From: CALNXN01 sp942490645
GTDB lineage: Bacteria; Pseudomonadota; Alphaproteobacteria; Rhodobacterales; Rhodobacteraceae
DNA: 64,000 nt
NCBI GenBank assembly: GCA_942490645.1
Contig: CALNXN010000009.1
Location: 1 to 64,000, forward strand
Direction: 5' to 3'
This document shows positions 51,734-60,222 of this stretch, in pieces. The first letter of the stretch is position 1, and every line of letters starts with the position of its first letter. Made by a program: the position numbers and the translations under genes. The notes beneath the pieces were generated by a model. It did no database searches and had not been told where the DNA came from. It saw nothing but the letters and a program-made list of their open reading frames with translations.

Positions 51734-52330
51734 ATGCGGACGGTGCTGGCGCTTGTGGCGCTGATGTTTTTGGCAGCCTGCGCAGACAACAGCGGCCCGT
51801 TGGTGTCTGACCAGACGCTTGAACAGCGTGCCTTCCGCGCCCCCGACCAGCCCGAGATCACCGTTTTGACGATGGTGAACAATACCACGGGCGCGGGTGG
51901 ACATACGTCCTTGTTGATCAGCGCGTCCCAGCGGGTGATTTTCGACCCAGCGGGATCTTTCAGACACGCCACGGTGCCTGAGCGCGGAGATGTGCTCTAT
52001 GGTGTCTCGCCCGGCGTGGAGCAGGGCTACAAAAGCGCCCATGCTCGCAATTCGCACCATGTCGTCTCGCAGACCTTTAAAGTAACGCCCGCGCAGGCGG
52101 AACGCGCGTTGCAATTGGCGCAAGCCAATGGCGTCGTGGCAGGCGCATTTTGCACCAACGCCAGCTCAAGCTTGCTGCGGCAGGTGCCCGGGTTTGAAGA
52201 TGTAAAAGTAACGTTCTACCCTGTGCGCCTGATGGAACAATTGGCGAAACGACCGGGCGTCGTGACGGATCGCTACTTTGAAAATGATGCAGGCGACGTT
52301 GTTGATGGCGCTGCACTTTTGCAGCTTTAA
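51734..52330 (+). CDS. Lipoprotein of unknown function
   Basis: 198 residues from ATG 51734, behind GAGGGGG. The signal peptide ends in lipobox LAAC (Cys about residue 16). The mature part has ITVLTMVNNTTGAGGHTSLL and AGAFCTNASSSLLRQVPGFE, which recall lipoproteins of a widespread roseobacter family with a permuted-papain-like look (His and Cys in these segments). No function is assigned. Its stop shares TTAA with the convergent azlD. Confidence 0.8.
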   Translation: MRTVLALVALMFLAACADNSGPLVSDQTLEQRAFRAPDQPEITVLTMVNNTTGAGGHTSLLISASQRVIFDPAGSFRHATVPERGDVLYGVSPGVEQGYKSAHARNSHHVVSQTFKVTPAQAERALQLAQANGVVAGAFCTNASSSLLRQVPGFEDVKVTFYPVRLMEQLAKRPGVVTDRYFENDAGDVVDGAALLQL

Positions 52331-52650
52331 CCCGTCAGATAAAGCAAGCCGTAAAGCGTGAAGGCACCGGACAGAATGGCCATGATCACGTTTTTGGTGA
52401 AATAACCCACCGCGAGTGTGACGCAGGCCGCTGTCAGACGCGGTCCATCGAGTTGCCCGCCCGTTGCCGCGGGCCATACTGCCTGAGGGGCCACAAGGGC
52501 CGGCAAAATGGCGACGGCAGTATAGCGCAGATGCCGCAGCAGCCAGTTCGGCATGGGTCGGTTGCCGACCAGGCCAATGAAAGAAAACCGCAGCGCAAAA
52601 CTGCCCACGGCCAGACCGATGATGACAGTCCAGAGCTGTGCGTCGGTCAT
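52327..52650 (-). CDS. azlD: AzlD-family branched-chain amino acid exporter subunit
   Basis: 107 residues, three to four hydrophobic helices, with LRHLRYTAVAILPALVAPQA characteristic of AzlD. The start at 52650 overlaps the azlC stop (ATGA); an ATG two codons upstream is possible. It works with AzlC to export branched-chain amino acids or analogues across the inner membrane. Confidence 0.9.
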   Translation of the reverse strand: MTDAQLWTVIIGLAVGSFALRFSFIGLVGNRPMPNWLLRHLRYTAVAILPALVAPQAVWPAATGGQLDGPRLTAACVTLAVGYFTKNVIMAILSGAFTLYGLLYLTG

Positions 52651-53363
52651 GACCATGTTCCCCGGCGTACCATCCAGAGCTCTGTCTGTGCGCCCGCAAC
52701 CATCCCCAGAACACTTGCGATGATCAGACCCAGCGAATAGGGCACCCCGGCAAAAAGCAGCCCGGAGACGACGGCGACGAGGGCGGCGATCATGTGTGCA
52801 CCGGTGCGCATCATAGGGCCGACCATAGCCAGAAAGCAGATGGGTAATGCGAAATCAGGCACCCAGGCATCCGGGATCTGCGCCCCCAAAAGGGCACCTG
52901 CAAATGAGCTGGCGTACCAAACGGGCACAATCAGCGTGAGCGTTCCGGCGAAATAGGCCATCCGCTGCGCCATGCTCATATCGGGCGCGGCTTCGAACTG
53001 ACTGACCGAAAGGGCGTAGGATTGGTCGACTGTAAAATAGGCGGCGATCACCCGTTGCCACATCGGCGCGCCGCCCAGATAGGGCGTGAGCGAGGCTGAA
53101 TACATCGCCACCCGCAGGTTAACCGCCAAGGCGCTGAGCAACACGATGAACGTCGGAGCCTCTTCCTGCATCAGTTGCAGCGCGGTGAACTGTGCCGCTC
53201 CGGCAAAGACGGCCACGGAAAACATCATAGTTTCAACGATGTTCAGCCCGGCCTCGACGGCAAGCACGCCAAAGAGGGCCGCAAAAGGTGCCACGATGAT
53301 CACAAAGGGCGCGCCGTCGCGAAAGCCCTTCCAATAGGCGGAATTCGTGGTGGTGAAGGGCAT
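52647..53363 (-). CDS. azlC: AzlC-family branched-chain amino acid exporter subunit
   Basis: 238 residues, polytopic. FVIIVAPFAALFGVLAVEAG, FAGAAQFTALQLMQEEAPTF and YFTVDQSYALSVSQFEAAPD are AzlC hallmarks. First gene of the azlCD pair; it diverges from fdhD with 54 nt between starts. Confidence 0.92.
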   Translation of the reverse strand: MPFTTTNSAYWKGFRDGAPFVIIVAPFAALFGVLAVEAGLNIVETMMFSVAVFAGAAQFTALQLMQEEAPTFIVLLSALAVNLRVAMYSASLTPYLGGAPMWQRVIAAYFTVDQSYALSVSQFEAAPDMSMAQRMAYFAGTLTLIVPVWYASSFAGALLGAQIPDAWVPDFALPICFLAMVGPMMRTGAHMIAALVAVVSGLLFAGVPYSLGLIIASVLGMVAGAQTELWMVRRGTWS

Positions 53364-53417
53364 GGGATGGCCTTAGGATTGCCCATAACTGGTACCGCCG
53401 AACCTGAGGGGAAGTAA

Positions 53418-54299
53418 ATGGCCCGGCTGGAGAAAACAGATGATTACGTGGTGGCGCCCGACCCATCCGCGCCACGCCTGACGCGCGCGGTCACGGGGTA
53501 CGATCAAACTGGTGCCGCAGTCGAAACACGTGTGGTCGAAGAACGCCCTCTGACCATTTTCTTGAATGCGCAGGAAATCGTGACCGCGATGACTATTGGC
53601 GACTACCCTGAATATCTGGCGCTGGGTTTTCTGCGCAATCAGGGCATGCTGTCCGGGGCCGATGAGATCACGGGCGTGGAGTATGATGAAGAGCTTGAAG
53701 TCGTCATTGTGCGGACAGCCCGTAAAACGGATTACGAAGACAAGATGCGCAAGAAGACCCGTACCAGCGGTTGCGCTGTTGGCACGGTTTTCGGCGACAT
53801 GATGGAAGGGCTGGAGGGGGTGCACTTGCCACAGGTCTCCGTGCGCACGTCGTGGCTTTATGCGCTTTCGGCGCGGATCAATCGCACACCGAGCCTCTAC
53901 CTTGAGGCGGGCGCCATTCACGGAACGGTGCTGTGCCAAGCAGATAAGCCCTTGGTTTATATGGAAGACGTAGGTCGGCACAACGCGGTAGACAAGATCG
54001 CGGGCTGGATGCTGTCTGAGGGCGTGCAGGCGGATGACAAGATCTTATACACCACCGGCAGGCTGACCTCCGAGATGGTGATCAAGACGGCGATGATGGG
54101 CATTCCGGTGCTGGCGTCGCGCTCAGGATTTACCGCGTGGGGCGTGGAAATTGCGCAACAGGTCGGCCTGACGTTGATCGGGCGGATGAAGGGACAGCGC
54201 TTTGTCTGCCTGAGCGGCGAAGACCGGCTGGTGCGCGACGTCGATCCGACCTCCGTGGCGGATGAACCGCGCAAAGCCGGGCGAAAGGGCGCCGTGTGA
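53418..54299 (+). CDS. fdhD: Formate dehydrogenase accessory sulfurtransferase FdhD
   Basis: 293 residues. ERPLTIFLNAQEIVTAMTIG, YLALGFLRNQGMLSGADEIT, and the signature VYMEDVGRHNAVDKIAGWML with LTSEMVIKTAMMGIPVLASR define FdhD. The redox loop reads TRTSGCAVGTVF, so only one Cys of the pair seen in E. coli FdhD is present. FdhD passes sulfur from IscS to the molybdenum cofactor of formate dehydrogenase. It heads a molybdopterin group with mobA, mobB and the MoeA fusion. No formate dehydrogenase structural genes are in the window. Confidence 0.95.
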   Translation: MARLEKTDDYVVAPDPSAPRLTRAVTGYDQTGAAVETRVVEERPLTIFLNAQEIVTAMTIGDYPEYLALGFLRNQGMLSGADEITGVEYDEELEVVIVRTARKTDYEDKMRKKTRTSGCAVGTVFGDMMEGLEGVHLPQVSVRTSWLYALSARINRTPSLYLEAGAIHGTVLCQADKPLVYMEDVGRHNAVDKIAGWMLSEGVQADDKILYTTGRLTSEMVIKTAMMGIPVLASRSGFTAWGVEIAQQVGLTLIGRMKGQRFVCLSGEDRLVRDVDPTSVADEPRKAGRKGAV

Positions 54300-54348
54300 A
54301 GGAAATGCGTGACAGTTGGCAGATGGACGCATGTGATCTGGTGGTCAT

Positions 54349-54981
54349 ATGAAACAACCCTTTGGCATCATTCTGGCCGGTGGACTGGCCACACGCATGG
54401 GCGGCGGCGACAAGGGGTTGTTACCGCTGGGTCGCGGCACGCTGCTGAGTCACGTGGTTGACCGCTTTGCGCCGCAGGTCGATGCGTTGGCTCTGAATGC
54501 CAACGGGGATCCGGCGCGTTTTGCAGGTTTTGGCCTACCGGTCGTAGCGGATACGATCGAGGGCTACGCAGGCCCTTTGGCGGGGGTTCTGGCCGGGATG
54601 GATTGGGCCGCGGAACAGGGTGCCGATACCGTCGTGAGCGTGGCTGCGGACACGCCGTTTTTCCCATGCGATCTGGTGCCGCGACTGATGCAGGAGGCCC
54701 AAGGCATGGCCAACCCGTTGGTGCTGGCTGCGACACCGCGCGGTGCGGAAGAGACCAAATCAATGTCCAAGGCCGGGCTGATCCGCCACCCGACGTTTGG
54801 CCTTTGGCCTGTGGCACTGCGTGACGATCTGCGCGGGGCGCTAAACGACGGTCTGCGCAAAGTGGTGATCTGGACAGATGCGCACCATGGACGTCTGGCA
54901 GAGTTCCCCGCCGATGGGTTCGATCCCTTTTTCAACGTCAACACGCCCGAAGATCTGGTGCGTGCGAAAGGTATGATATGA
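54349..54981 (+). CDS. mobA: Molybdenum cofactor guanylyltransferase MobA
   Basis: 210 residues. ILAGGLATRMGGGDKGLLPL is the GTP-binding nucleotidyltransferase signature, and SVAADTPFFPCDLVPRLMQE holds the metal-binding Asp. It adds GMP to the molybdenum cofactor to give the MGD form used by DMSO-reductase-family enzymes such as formate dehydrogenase. Its stop overlaps the mobB start (ATGA). Confidence 0.95.
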   Translation: MKQPFGIILAGGLATRMGGGDKGLLPLGRGTLLSHVVDRFAPQVDALALNANGDPARFAGFGLPVVADTIEGYAGPLAGVLAGMDWAAEQGADTVVSVAADTPFFPCDLVPRLMQEAQGMANPLVLAATPRGAEETKSMSKAGLIRHPTFGLWPVALRDDLRGALNDGLRKVVIWTDAHHGRLAEFPADGFDPFFNVNTPEDLVRAKGMI

Positions 54982-55469
54982 GACTTTTTGGCGTTGTAGG
55001 CTGGAAGAACGCGGGCAAGACCGGCTTGATGGAACGACTGGTGACAGAGATCACCGGGCGCGGGTTTTCCGTGTCGACCGTCAAACATGCGCACCATACC
55101 TTTGATGTGGACCATCCGGGCAAGGACAGCCACCGGCATCGCGTTGCGGGCGCCACGGAGGTGCTTTTGGCCTCGCGCAACCGCTTTGCGCTGATGCATG
55201 AGTTGCGCGATGCGGAGGAGCCGAGCCTGAGCGAGTTGCTGAGCAAGCTGTCGCCTGTCGATCTGGTGCTGATCGAAGGCTACAAACGCGACGCCCACCC
55301 CAAGGTAGAAGCCTTTCGTGCAGAGACACGCAACGTGTTGATCGCTCCTGACGATCCAACGATCCGCGCGGTGGCGAGCGACACACCCATCACGCTGGAC
55401 CGCCCCGTGTTCGACCTGAACGACACCAAGGCGGTCGCAGATTTCATCTTGGCCGAGGTTGGGCTTTGA
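54978..55469 (+). CDS. mobB: Molybdopterin-guanine dinucleotide biosynthesis protein MobB
   Basis: 163 residues. RLFGVVGWKNAGKTGLMERL carries the P-loop, followed by VKHAHHTFDVDHPGKDSHRH and VDLVLIEGYKRDAHPKVEAF. It is a GTP-binding helper of MobA. Coupled on both sides: ATGA with mobA and TTGA with the MoeA fusion gene. Confidence 0.95.
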   Translation: MRLFGVVGWKNAGKTGLMERLVTEITGRGFSVSTVKHAHHTFDVDHPGKDSHRHRVAGATEVLLASRNRFALMHELRDAEEPSLSELLSKLSPVDLVLIEGYKRDAHPKVEAFRAETRNVLIAPDDPTIRAVASDTPITLDRPVFDLNDTKAVADFILAEVGL

Positions 55470-57538
55470 GCGGGTTTGATACAGTTCTGATGGTGGATTG
55501 GTCGGGGGGCAACGACACCGGACCGACGCCCCGCGCGGATGCGATCTGGGTCTGCGTGGCGCGTGATGGCGTGGCTGACACACCCGTCTATCTGCGCAAT
55601 CGCGTACTGGCAGAGCAGTGGATCGCGCGGCTTTTTGAGAGTGAAACGGCCGCCGGTCGTCGCGTTTTGGCTGGGTTCGACTTTCCGTTCGGCTATCCGG
55701 CTGGGTTCGCCAAGGCCTTGACCAACAGTGCCGACCCAATGGCGCTGTGGGCGTGGTTTGAGACGCATGTGCAAGACGATCCCAAGGACAACAACCGCTT
55801 CGATCTGGCAGCATTCATCAACCAGCGATTTGCGGGCAATGGCCCGTTCTGGGCGAATGCTCTGCAGCGCGACATAACCGGGCTGCCGCGCACCAAGGCG
55901 CAATACAGCAACCCGTTCCCCGAAAAGCGCGCGGTAGAAGAGCGTGCCAAGGGTGCTTTTACCTGCTGGCAAATGGCCGGGGCCGGGGCCGTCGGAAGCC
56001 AAGTGTTTATGGGTTTGCCAATCTTGGAACGGTTGAGGCGCAGATTTGATGTTGCGGTCTGGCCGTTTGAGCCGCTGAACCGCGCGGTGGCTTTTGTGGA
56101 GATTTGGCCGTCCCTGACCGTGGGCAAGCCACCCGCCGAGATGATCAAGGATGCATGGCAGGTGCAGCAGGTAGCGCGTACGGTGTCGGCATTGCCCGCG
56201 CCAGAGCTTGCCACGATGTTAGATGTCGACGCACCCGAAGAGGGTTGGATATTCGGTCTGGGCCACGAAGAGCGCCTTCGCGAAGTGTCAGGTCACCCGC
56301 CGCCTTTGAAAAACGATTGTTTTGCACTGCCGCCGGGCGTGCATTGGACGCCGGTGAACGTCGCGCTGGCGCAATTGCGGTCGCGCTTGTCGGTTGTGAC
56401 CTCTGCCCGGGATGTAGATGTCGGGCAGGCCACGGGCCGGATCGCCGCGCATGACGTTGTGGCTTTGCGCGCCAATCCACCGCTGCCGAACACGGCGGTG
56501 GATGGCTATGGCTTTGCAGGCGGACGTGGTGAAGGCGTACATGAATTGCCCCTGACACAGGCGCGCGCCGCGGCGGGTGACGCACCCAAGAATTTGCCAC
56601 AGGGCCATGCCATGCGTGTGCTGACGGGCGCTGCTTTGCCTGAAGGGGTCGATACGGTTGTCTTGCAAGAAGATGTGACGCTGACGGGGCAATCCATCAC
56701 GTTTCGTGGCCCGGTCAAGCCCGGCGCGAATACACGAAAAGCAGGCGAAGACGTTCATGCCGGGGCGGTTGTATTGCACCAAGGGCAGCGGATTGGCCCG
56801 GCGCAGGCCGCACTTTTATCAGCGACGGGCGTCAAGAAGTTGAGCGTACGGCGCGGGTTACGTGTCGCGGTGATCTCCACCGGCGCAGAGTTGGTGGAGG
56901 CGGGAGACCATGCCGCCGATGGGCAAATCTTTGATGCAAACCGCCCCATGCTGTTGGAAATGATCGCGCGATTTGGCCATGTCCCGGTCGATATCGGACG
57001 CGTGGCCGACGATCCGCGCGCTTTGCGCCGCGCGCTGGACCAGGCCGCGAAAGAGGCCGATGTGATCATCACCAGCGGTGGTGCCTCTGCAGGCGACGAA
57101 GACCATGTTTCGGCATTGCTGGGCCGGGAGGGCGCCTTGGCGCTCTGGCGTATCGCAGTCAAGCCGGGACGACCCTTGGCGCTGGGCACATGGAACACGC
57201 GCGCCGTCTTTGGATTGCCGGGCAATCCCGTGGCGGCGATGGTGTGTACGTTGATCTTTGCGCGCCCGGCTTTGGCTGTTCTGGCAGGGGAAAGCTGGTT
57301 GGAACCACAGGGGTTTGATGTGCCGGCGGCCTTTTCCAAACGCAAGAAGGCAGGGCGCGCCGAATACCTGCGCGCGCGCATCCGGGGTGGGCAGGCAGAG
57401 GTCTTTGCCTCCGAAGGGTCAGGGCGGATCAGCGGGCTGAGTTGGGCCGACGGGCTGGTCGAGTTGCCGCAAGATGCCTTCGAGATCACGCCCGGCGATA
57501 GTGTCCGCTATATTCCGTTCAGCAGCTTTGGAATGTGA
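55466..57538 (+). CDS. moeA: Fusion of an N-terminal RNase-H-like/DUF429-like domain with MoeA
   Basis: 690 residues from a TTG start overlapping the mobB stop. Residues about 1-285 form an extra domain beginning TVLMVDWSGGNDTGPTPRAD and containing RVLAGFDFPFGYPAGFAKAL; the acidic strand motifs recall RNase-H-fold DUF429-type proteins. Residues about 290-690 are MoeA: NTAVDGYGFAGGRGEG, GHAMRVLTGAALPEGVDTVV, IISTGGASAGDEDH-like ITSGGASAGDEDHVSALL, and FGLPGNPVAAMVCTLIF. MoeA inserts molybdate into adenylylated molybdopterin. The N-terminal domain's function in cofactor assembly is unknown. Confidence 0.85.
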   Translation: MSGFDTVLMVDWSGGNDTGPTPRADAIWVCVARDGVADTPVYLRNRVLAEQWIARLFESETAAGRRVLAGFDFPFGYPAGFAKALTNSADPMALWAWFETHVQDDPKDNNRFDLAAFINQRFAGNGPFWANALQRDITGLPRTKAQYSNPFPEKRAVEERAKGAFTCWQMAGAGAVGSQVFMGLPILERLRRRFDVAVWPFEPLNRAVAFVEIWPSLTVGKPPAEMIKDAWQVQQVARTVSALPAPELATMLDVDAPEEGWIFGLGHEERLREVSGHPPPLKNDCFALPPGVHWTPVNVALAQLRSRLSVVTSARDVDVGQATGRIAAHDVVALRANPPLPNTAVDGYGFAGGRGEGVHELPLTQARAAAGDAPKNLPQGHAMRVLTGAALPEGVDTVVLQEDVTLTGQSITFRGPVKPGANTRKAGEDVHAGAVVLHQGQRIGPAQAALLSATGVKKLSVRRGLRVAVISTGAELVEAGDHAADGQIFDANRPMLLEMIARFGHVPVDIGRVADDPRALRRALDQAAKEADVIITSGGASAGDEDHVSALLGREGALALWRIAVKPGRPLALGTWNTRAVFGLPGNPVAAMVCTLIFARPALAVLAGESWLEPQGFDVPAAFSKRKKAGRAEYLRARIRGGQAEVFASEGSGRISGLSWADGLVELPQDAFEITPGDSVRYIPFSSFGM

Positions 57539-57602
57539 TCCTGGCTTGCCGATTTTGGGATCGCGCTAGGTTGTTTAAGGAAACTCGTCCCGGAGACACC
57601 AA

Positions 57603-58103
57603 ATGACCAAAGCGATCTATTTTGCCGCCGCACTGTGCCTGAGCGGCACCGTCGCATCTGCAGACTGCCTGCGCGCGTTGAGCGTTCAGTTCACCGAAAG
57701 TGCGCCGCGCGATCGATTTGATATCGTGCACACCGCCACGGGCGTGGTCGTCACAAGCGTGCGCATAGATCTGAGCACCTCGGCTGGCGGCTTGATCTTT
57801 GACACCGAAGACGGTGGGGCGGGCGTTGAGGTTTTCCAACCCTTTCAAGGCAGTGACGGCGTGCGCGCGGGCCAGGTTTCAGACGGCGCGGATGTTTTGG
57901 AGATGAGCGTCGATGGCATGACGTCAGGCGAGCGTGCCGGGTTCACCATTGACGTGGACGATCGTCTGGAACGTTCTGATCTGGGTCAGATCCGTGTCAC
58001 AGGCGGCGAAATGCAAGGCGCGCGCGTGTTGTTCCAGTTGGACGATGGCGAAGAAATCGAAGCGGTGTTCGACGCAGCAAACCGTGCCAAGGTGTGCAGT
58101 TGA
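57603..58103 (+). CDS. Secreted protein of unknown function
   Basis: 166 residues with signal peptide MTKAIYFAAALCLSGTVASA. The mature part is acidic and beta-rich (TATGVVVTSVRIDLSTSAGG, GQIRVTGGEMQGARVLFQLD) with Cys near each end that could form a disulfide. Family not recognised. It follows the MoeA fusion by 64 nt and is convergent with the next gene. Confidence 0.75.
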   Translation: MTKAIYFAAALCLSGTVASADCLRALSVQFTESAPRDRFDIVHTATGVVVTSVRIDLSTSAGGLIFDTEDGGAGVEVFQPFQGSDGVRAGQVSDGADVLEMSVDGMTSGERAGFTIDVDDRLERSDLGQIRVTGGEMQGARVLFQLDDGEEIEAVFDAANRAKVCS

Positions 58104-58110
58104 TCCGCCT

Positions 58111-59151
58111 CTAGTCGAATGTGCCTGCCACGCGTCCCAACAGCATGAACGCACGGGCGGTACGGGTATCGGCAAGGGCTGCGATTTCACCATCTGAAGC
58201 GGTTTTTTCAAAGCGGGCAAAAGTCTTGTCAAACAGGCGCAAAAAGTGGTGCGCTGCATCTCGAAAGATTGGGTCTTGTTTCATCCGACCCGCACTCAGC
58301 GCCAGCGACGACCGATCCCGGATGCCGCCGAGTGCGGCGATTGCGCGTCCTCGTGCGCCTTGGGCAAACTGCCGCCAAACTTCTGGTCGGGCGCGGTCGG
58401 GCCGCAAATCATCCATGTAGATGCCGTCCTGACTGAGCAGGGTCAGCACGTCCTGTGCCGCGGTGATCAATTGCGCCGAAGGGCGGTCCTTGAGGGCGCG
58501 CCGCAAGGCGGCGAAACCGTCACGATCTTCAGCCGTTTCAGGAAAATTGAGCGCGCGAATGAAATCTTCGACGGGCAGGGGCGCCGCAATATCTTCGACC
58601 TGAGTTCCCAAAGCCAGAGCAGGTTGATCATCTGGTGCAGTCGGTGCGGCTGGCGCCGGGGCCGGGCGCCGTTCGTGTTCGCGCCGGCTCGAAAAGGTTG
58701 CAAGCACGGTTTCAGTCTTGCGCGCGGCTTCGGCGATTTCATCCAGCTTCCGTGCCACGGAGGTTTCGCCGCCGACAATACCGCTTTGCGCTTGTGCAAT
58801 GTAGGCGTGCCGGATCGCGTCGATGGCTGCCTGCAAACGCTGGCTTTCCTCGCGCATCACCCGGCTGGACCGCGCCGCAGTGGCAGCGACCCAGATCATT
58901 GCCACGGGCAAAAAGATCGACAGCATCGTGATCATGTAACGCAACCCGCCCGACGGCGCGCTGGCATCGCTGCTGTCGGGCAAATATGCGAAAAAGAACG
59001 CCGACCCCGCCAGCCAGATAGCTGACAGCGACAACGCTATGATCTCGATCCCGGTGATCCCTTCGGATTTGGGTCGGTCATAGATGCCCAGCGGCGTCGG
59101 CGGCGTCGCGGCTGGTTTGCTGTTTGGGTCTGGTGCGTCTGCCATGGTCAT
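58111..59151 (-). CDS. Membrane protein of unknown function with coiled-coil and soluble C-terminus
   Basis: 346 residues. A Pro/Ala-rich cytoplasmic N-terminus is followed by two transmembrane helices (about residues 33-56 and 72-93: IALSLSAIWLAGSAFFFAYL, MITMLSIFLPVAMIWVAATA). Next come a probable coiled-coil (MREESQRLQAAIDAIRHAYI) and a Pro/Ala linker. A helical domain of about 160 residues (EDFIRALNFPETAEDRDGFA onward) ends in RAFMLLGRVAGTFD. No enzymatic motif is seen. The type is conserved in roseobacters in my recollection. Function unknown. Confidence 0.75.
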   Translation of the reverse strand: MTMADAPDPNSKPAATPPTPLGIYDRPKSEGITGIEIIALSLSAIWLAGSAFFFAYLPDSSDASAPSGGLRYMITMLSIFLPVAMIWVAATAARSSRVMREESQRLQAAIDAIRHAYIAQAQSGIVGGETSVARKLDEIAEAARKTETVLATFSSRREHERRPAPAPAAPTAPDDQPALALGTQVEDIAAPLPVEDFIRALNFPETAEDRDGFAALRRALKDRPSAQLITAAQDVLTLLSQDGIYMDDLRPDRARPEVWRQFAQGARGRAIAALGGIRDRSSLALSAGRMKQDPIFRDAAHHFLRLFDKTFARFEKTASDGEIAALADTRTARAFMLLGRVAGTFD

Positions 59152-59160
59152 CTGAATGTG

Positions 59161-59631
59161 TTACGCATAAACGATCTTGAGAACCTCGTAAGACTTCTCG
59201 CCACCCGGAGTGCGCACTTCGACGCTGTCGCCCTCTTCCTTGCCTATCAGCGCCCGCGCAATGGGGGATTTGATGTTGAGCAACCCGTTTTCGATGTTTG
59301 CTTCATACTCTCCGACGATCTGGTAGGTTTTTTCTTCGTCTGTGTCCTCGTCCACCAGCGTCACCTTGGCGCCGAACTTGATCGCCCCCGACAGCTTCGA
59401 CGGGTCGATCACCTCGGCCAGCGAAATCACCCCTTCGAGCTCCTTGATCCGACCTTCAATGAACGACTGCTTTTCCTTGGCGGAATGGTATTCTGCGTTT
59501 TCGGACAGGTCACCATGCTCACGGGCTTCTGCGATGGCTTTGATAATGGCCGGGCGCTCCACGGATTTGAGCTGTTTCAACTCCGCCTCGAGGTCCGTGT
59601 GCCCTTTGCGGGTCATGGGGATTTTGTCCAT
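59161..59631 (-). CDS. greA: Transcription elongation factor GreA
   Basis: 156 residues. The N-terminal coiled-coil has MTRKGHTDLEAELKQLKSVE, ERPAIIKAIAEAREHGDLSE and NAEYHSAKEKQSFIEGRIKE. The C-terminal domain has SPIARALIGKEEGDSVEVRT and PGGEKSYEVLKI. It stimulates cleavage of backtracked RNA in stalled RNA polymerase. A strong hairpin lies just upstream at 59652-59679. Confidence 0.97.
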   Translation of the reverse strand: MDKIPMTRKGHTDLEAELKQLKSVERPAIIKAIAEAREHGDLSENAEYHSAKEKQSFIEGRIKELEGVISLAEVIDPSKLSGAIKFGAKVTLVDEDTDEEKTYQIVGEYEANIENGLLNIKSPIARALIGKEEGDSVEVRTPGGEKSYEVLKIVYA

Positions 59632-59651
59632 CTTTACACATCCATTAAAGC

Positions 59652-59679
59652 GCGGCCCGCCGGACGATCCGGGGGCCGC
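59652..59679 (-). promoter_or_regulatory. Strong GC hairpin in the greA leader or VOC-gene 3' end
   Basis: GCGGCCC and GGGCCGC, with inner arms CCGGA and TCCGG around TCG, fold into a long stem 20 nt before the greA start. Read on the minus strand it is followed by GCTTTAA, a weak U-tract. It could be the terminator of the VOC gene ending at 59759 or an attenuator of greA. Confidence 0.45.
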
Positions 59680-59758
59680 AAATACAGTTGCAATATCCTG
59701 ACCTATTCACACGGGAAAATGCAAGAGGCCAGTGGCGATGGATTGCCGAGATCGGGTG

Positions 59759-60145
59759 TCAGTCGTATTGCACGACCTCAAATTCGATCCCGTCATGATC
59801 GTGGAAGTAAAAGCGGCGGCCGGGTTCGTAATCGGCGTGGTTTTCCGTTTTGAACCCTGCTGCAATCACTGCCTTTTCTGTGCTGTCCAGATCATCGACG
59901 ACCACTGCTAGGTGGTTGAGCCCGCCCACTGTCTTATAATTGTCCTCCGTTTGCCGGTTGGCAGTGCCCGGCGGCGCATAGACAGCGACATAGTGAGTGT
60001 CGGTGCCCACGTGGATCGTGTAGCCGCCGTTTTTCGCGTCCCCCTGCCAGCGGATTTTCCATCCGAACAGATCGCACATCCATTGTGCCGTGGATTTGGG
60101 GTCGGAAACCGTGAAATTGGTATGTTCGAGCATCGCTGCGGTCAT
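59759..60145 (-). CDS. VOC-family protein (glyoxalase/bleomycin resistance-like)
   Basis: 128 residues with two beta-alpha-beta-beta-beta modules. LEHTNFTVSDPKSTAQWMCD provides the first metal-ligand His and GGLNHLAVVVDDLDSTEKAV another. The end HDGIEFEVVQYD carries the Glu. It acts as a metal-dependent isomerase, dioxygenase or resistance protein. Its promoter is a SoxR-type operator shared with the divergent soxR, so it is probably induced by redox-active compounds. Confidence 0.85.
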   Translation of the reverse strand: MTAAMLEHTNFTVSDPKSTAQWMCDLFGWKIRWQGDAKNGGYTIHVGTDTHYVAVYAPPGTANRQTEDNYKTVGGLNHLAVVVDDLDSTEKAVIAAGFKTENHADYEPGRRFYFHDHDGIEFEVVQYD

Positions 60146-60177
60146 TTCTTCTATCCTTTTCAGCCTTGATGCGACTC

Positions 60178-60208
60178 ACATTAATTGCTCAACCTAACTT
60201 TAGGTCAA
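60178..60208 (-). promoter_or_regulatory. SoxR-type promoter/operator driving the VOC gene
   Basis: On the minus strand TTGACC (-35, 60203-60208) and TAATGT (-10, 60178-60183) are separated by 19 bp, the overlong spacer typical of MerR-family-activated promoters. Within it is a dyad, ACCTAA (60192-60197) and TTAGGT (60200-60205). It sits between soxR and the VOC gene. Confidence 0.7.
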
Positions 60209-60222
60209 GGGAGTTTTTAGAA

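Noticed and set aside
54564..55814. 416-codon minus-strand frame
   Set aside because: Antisense to mobA and mobB; Arg/Pro/Ser-rich and without domains.
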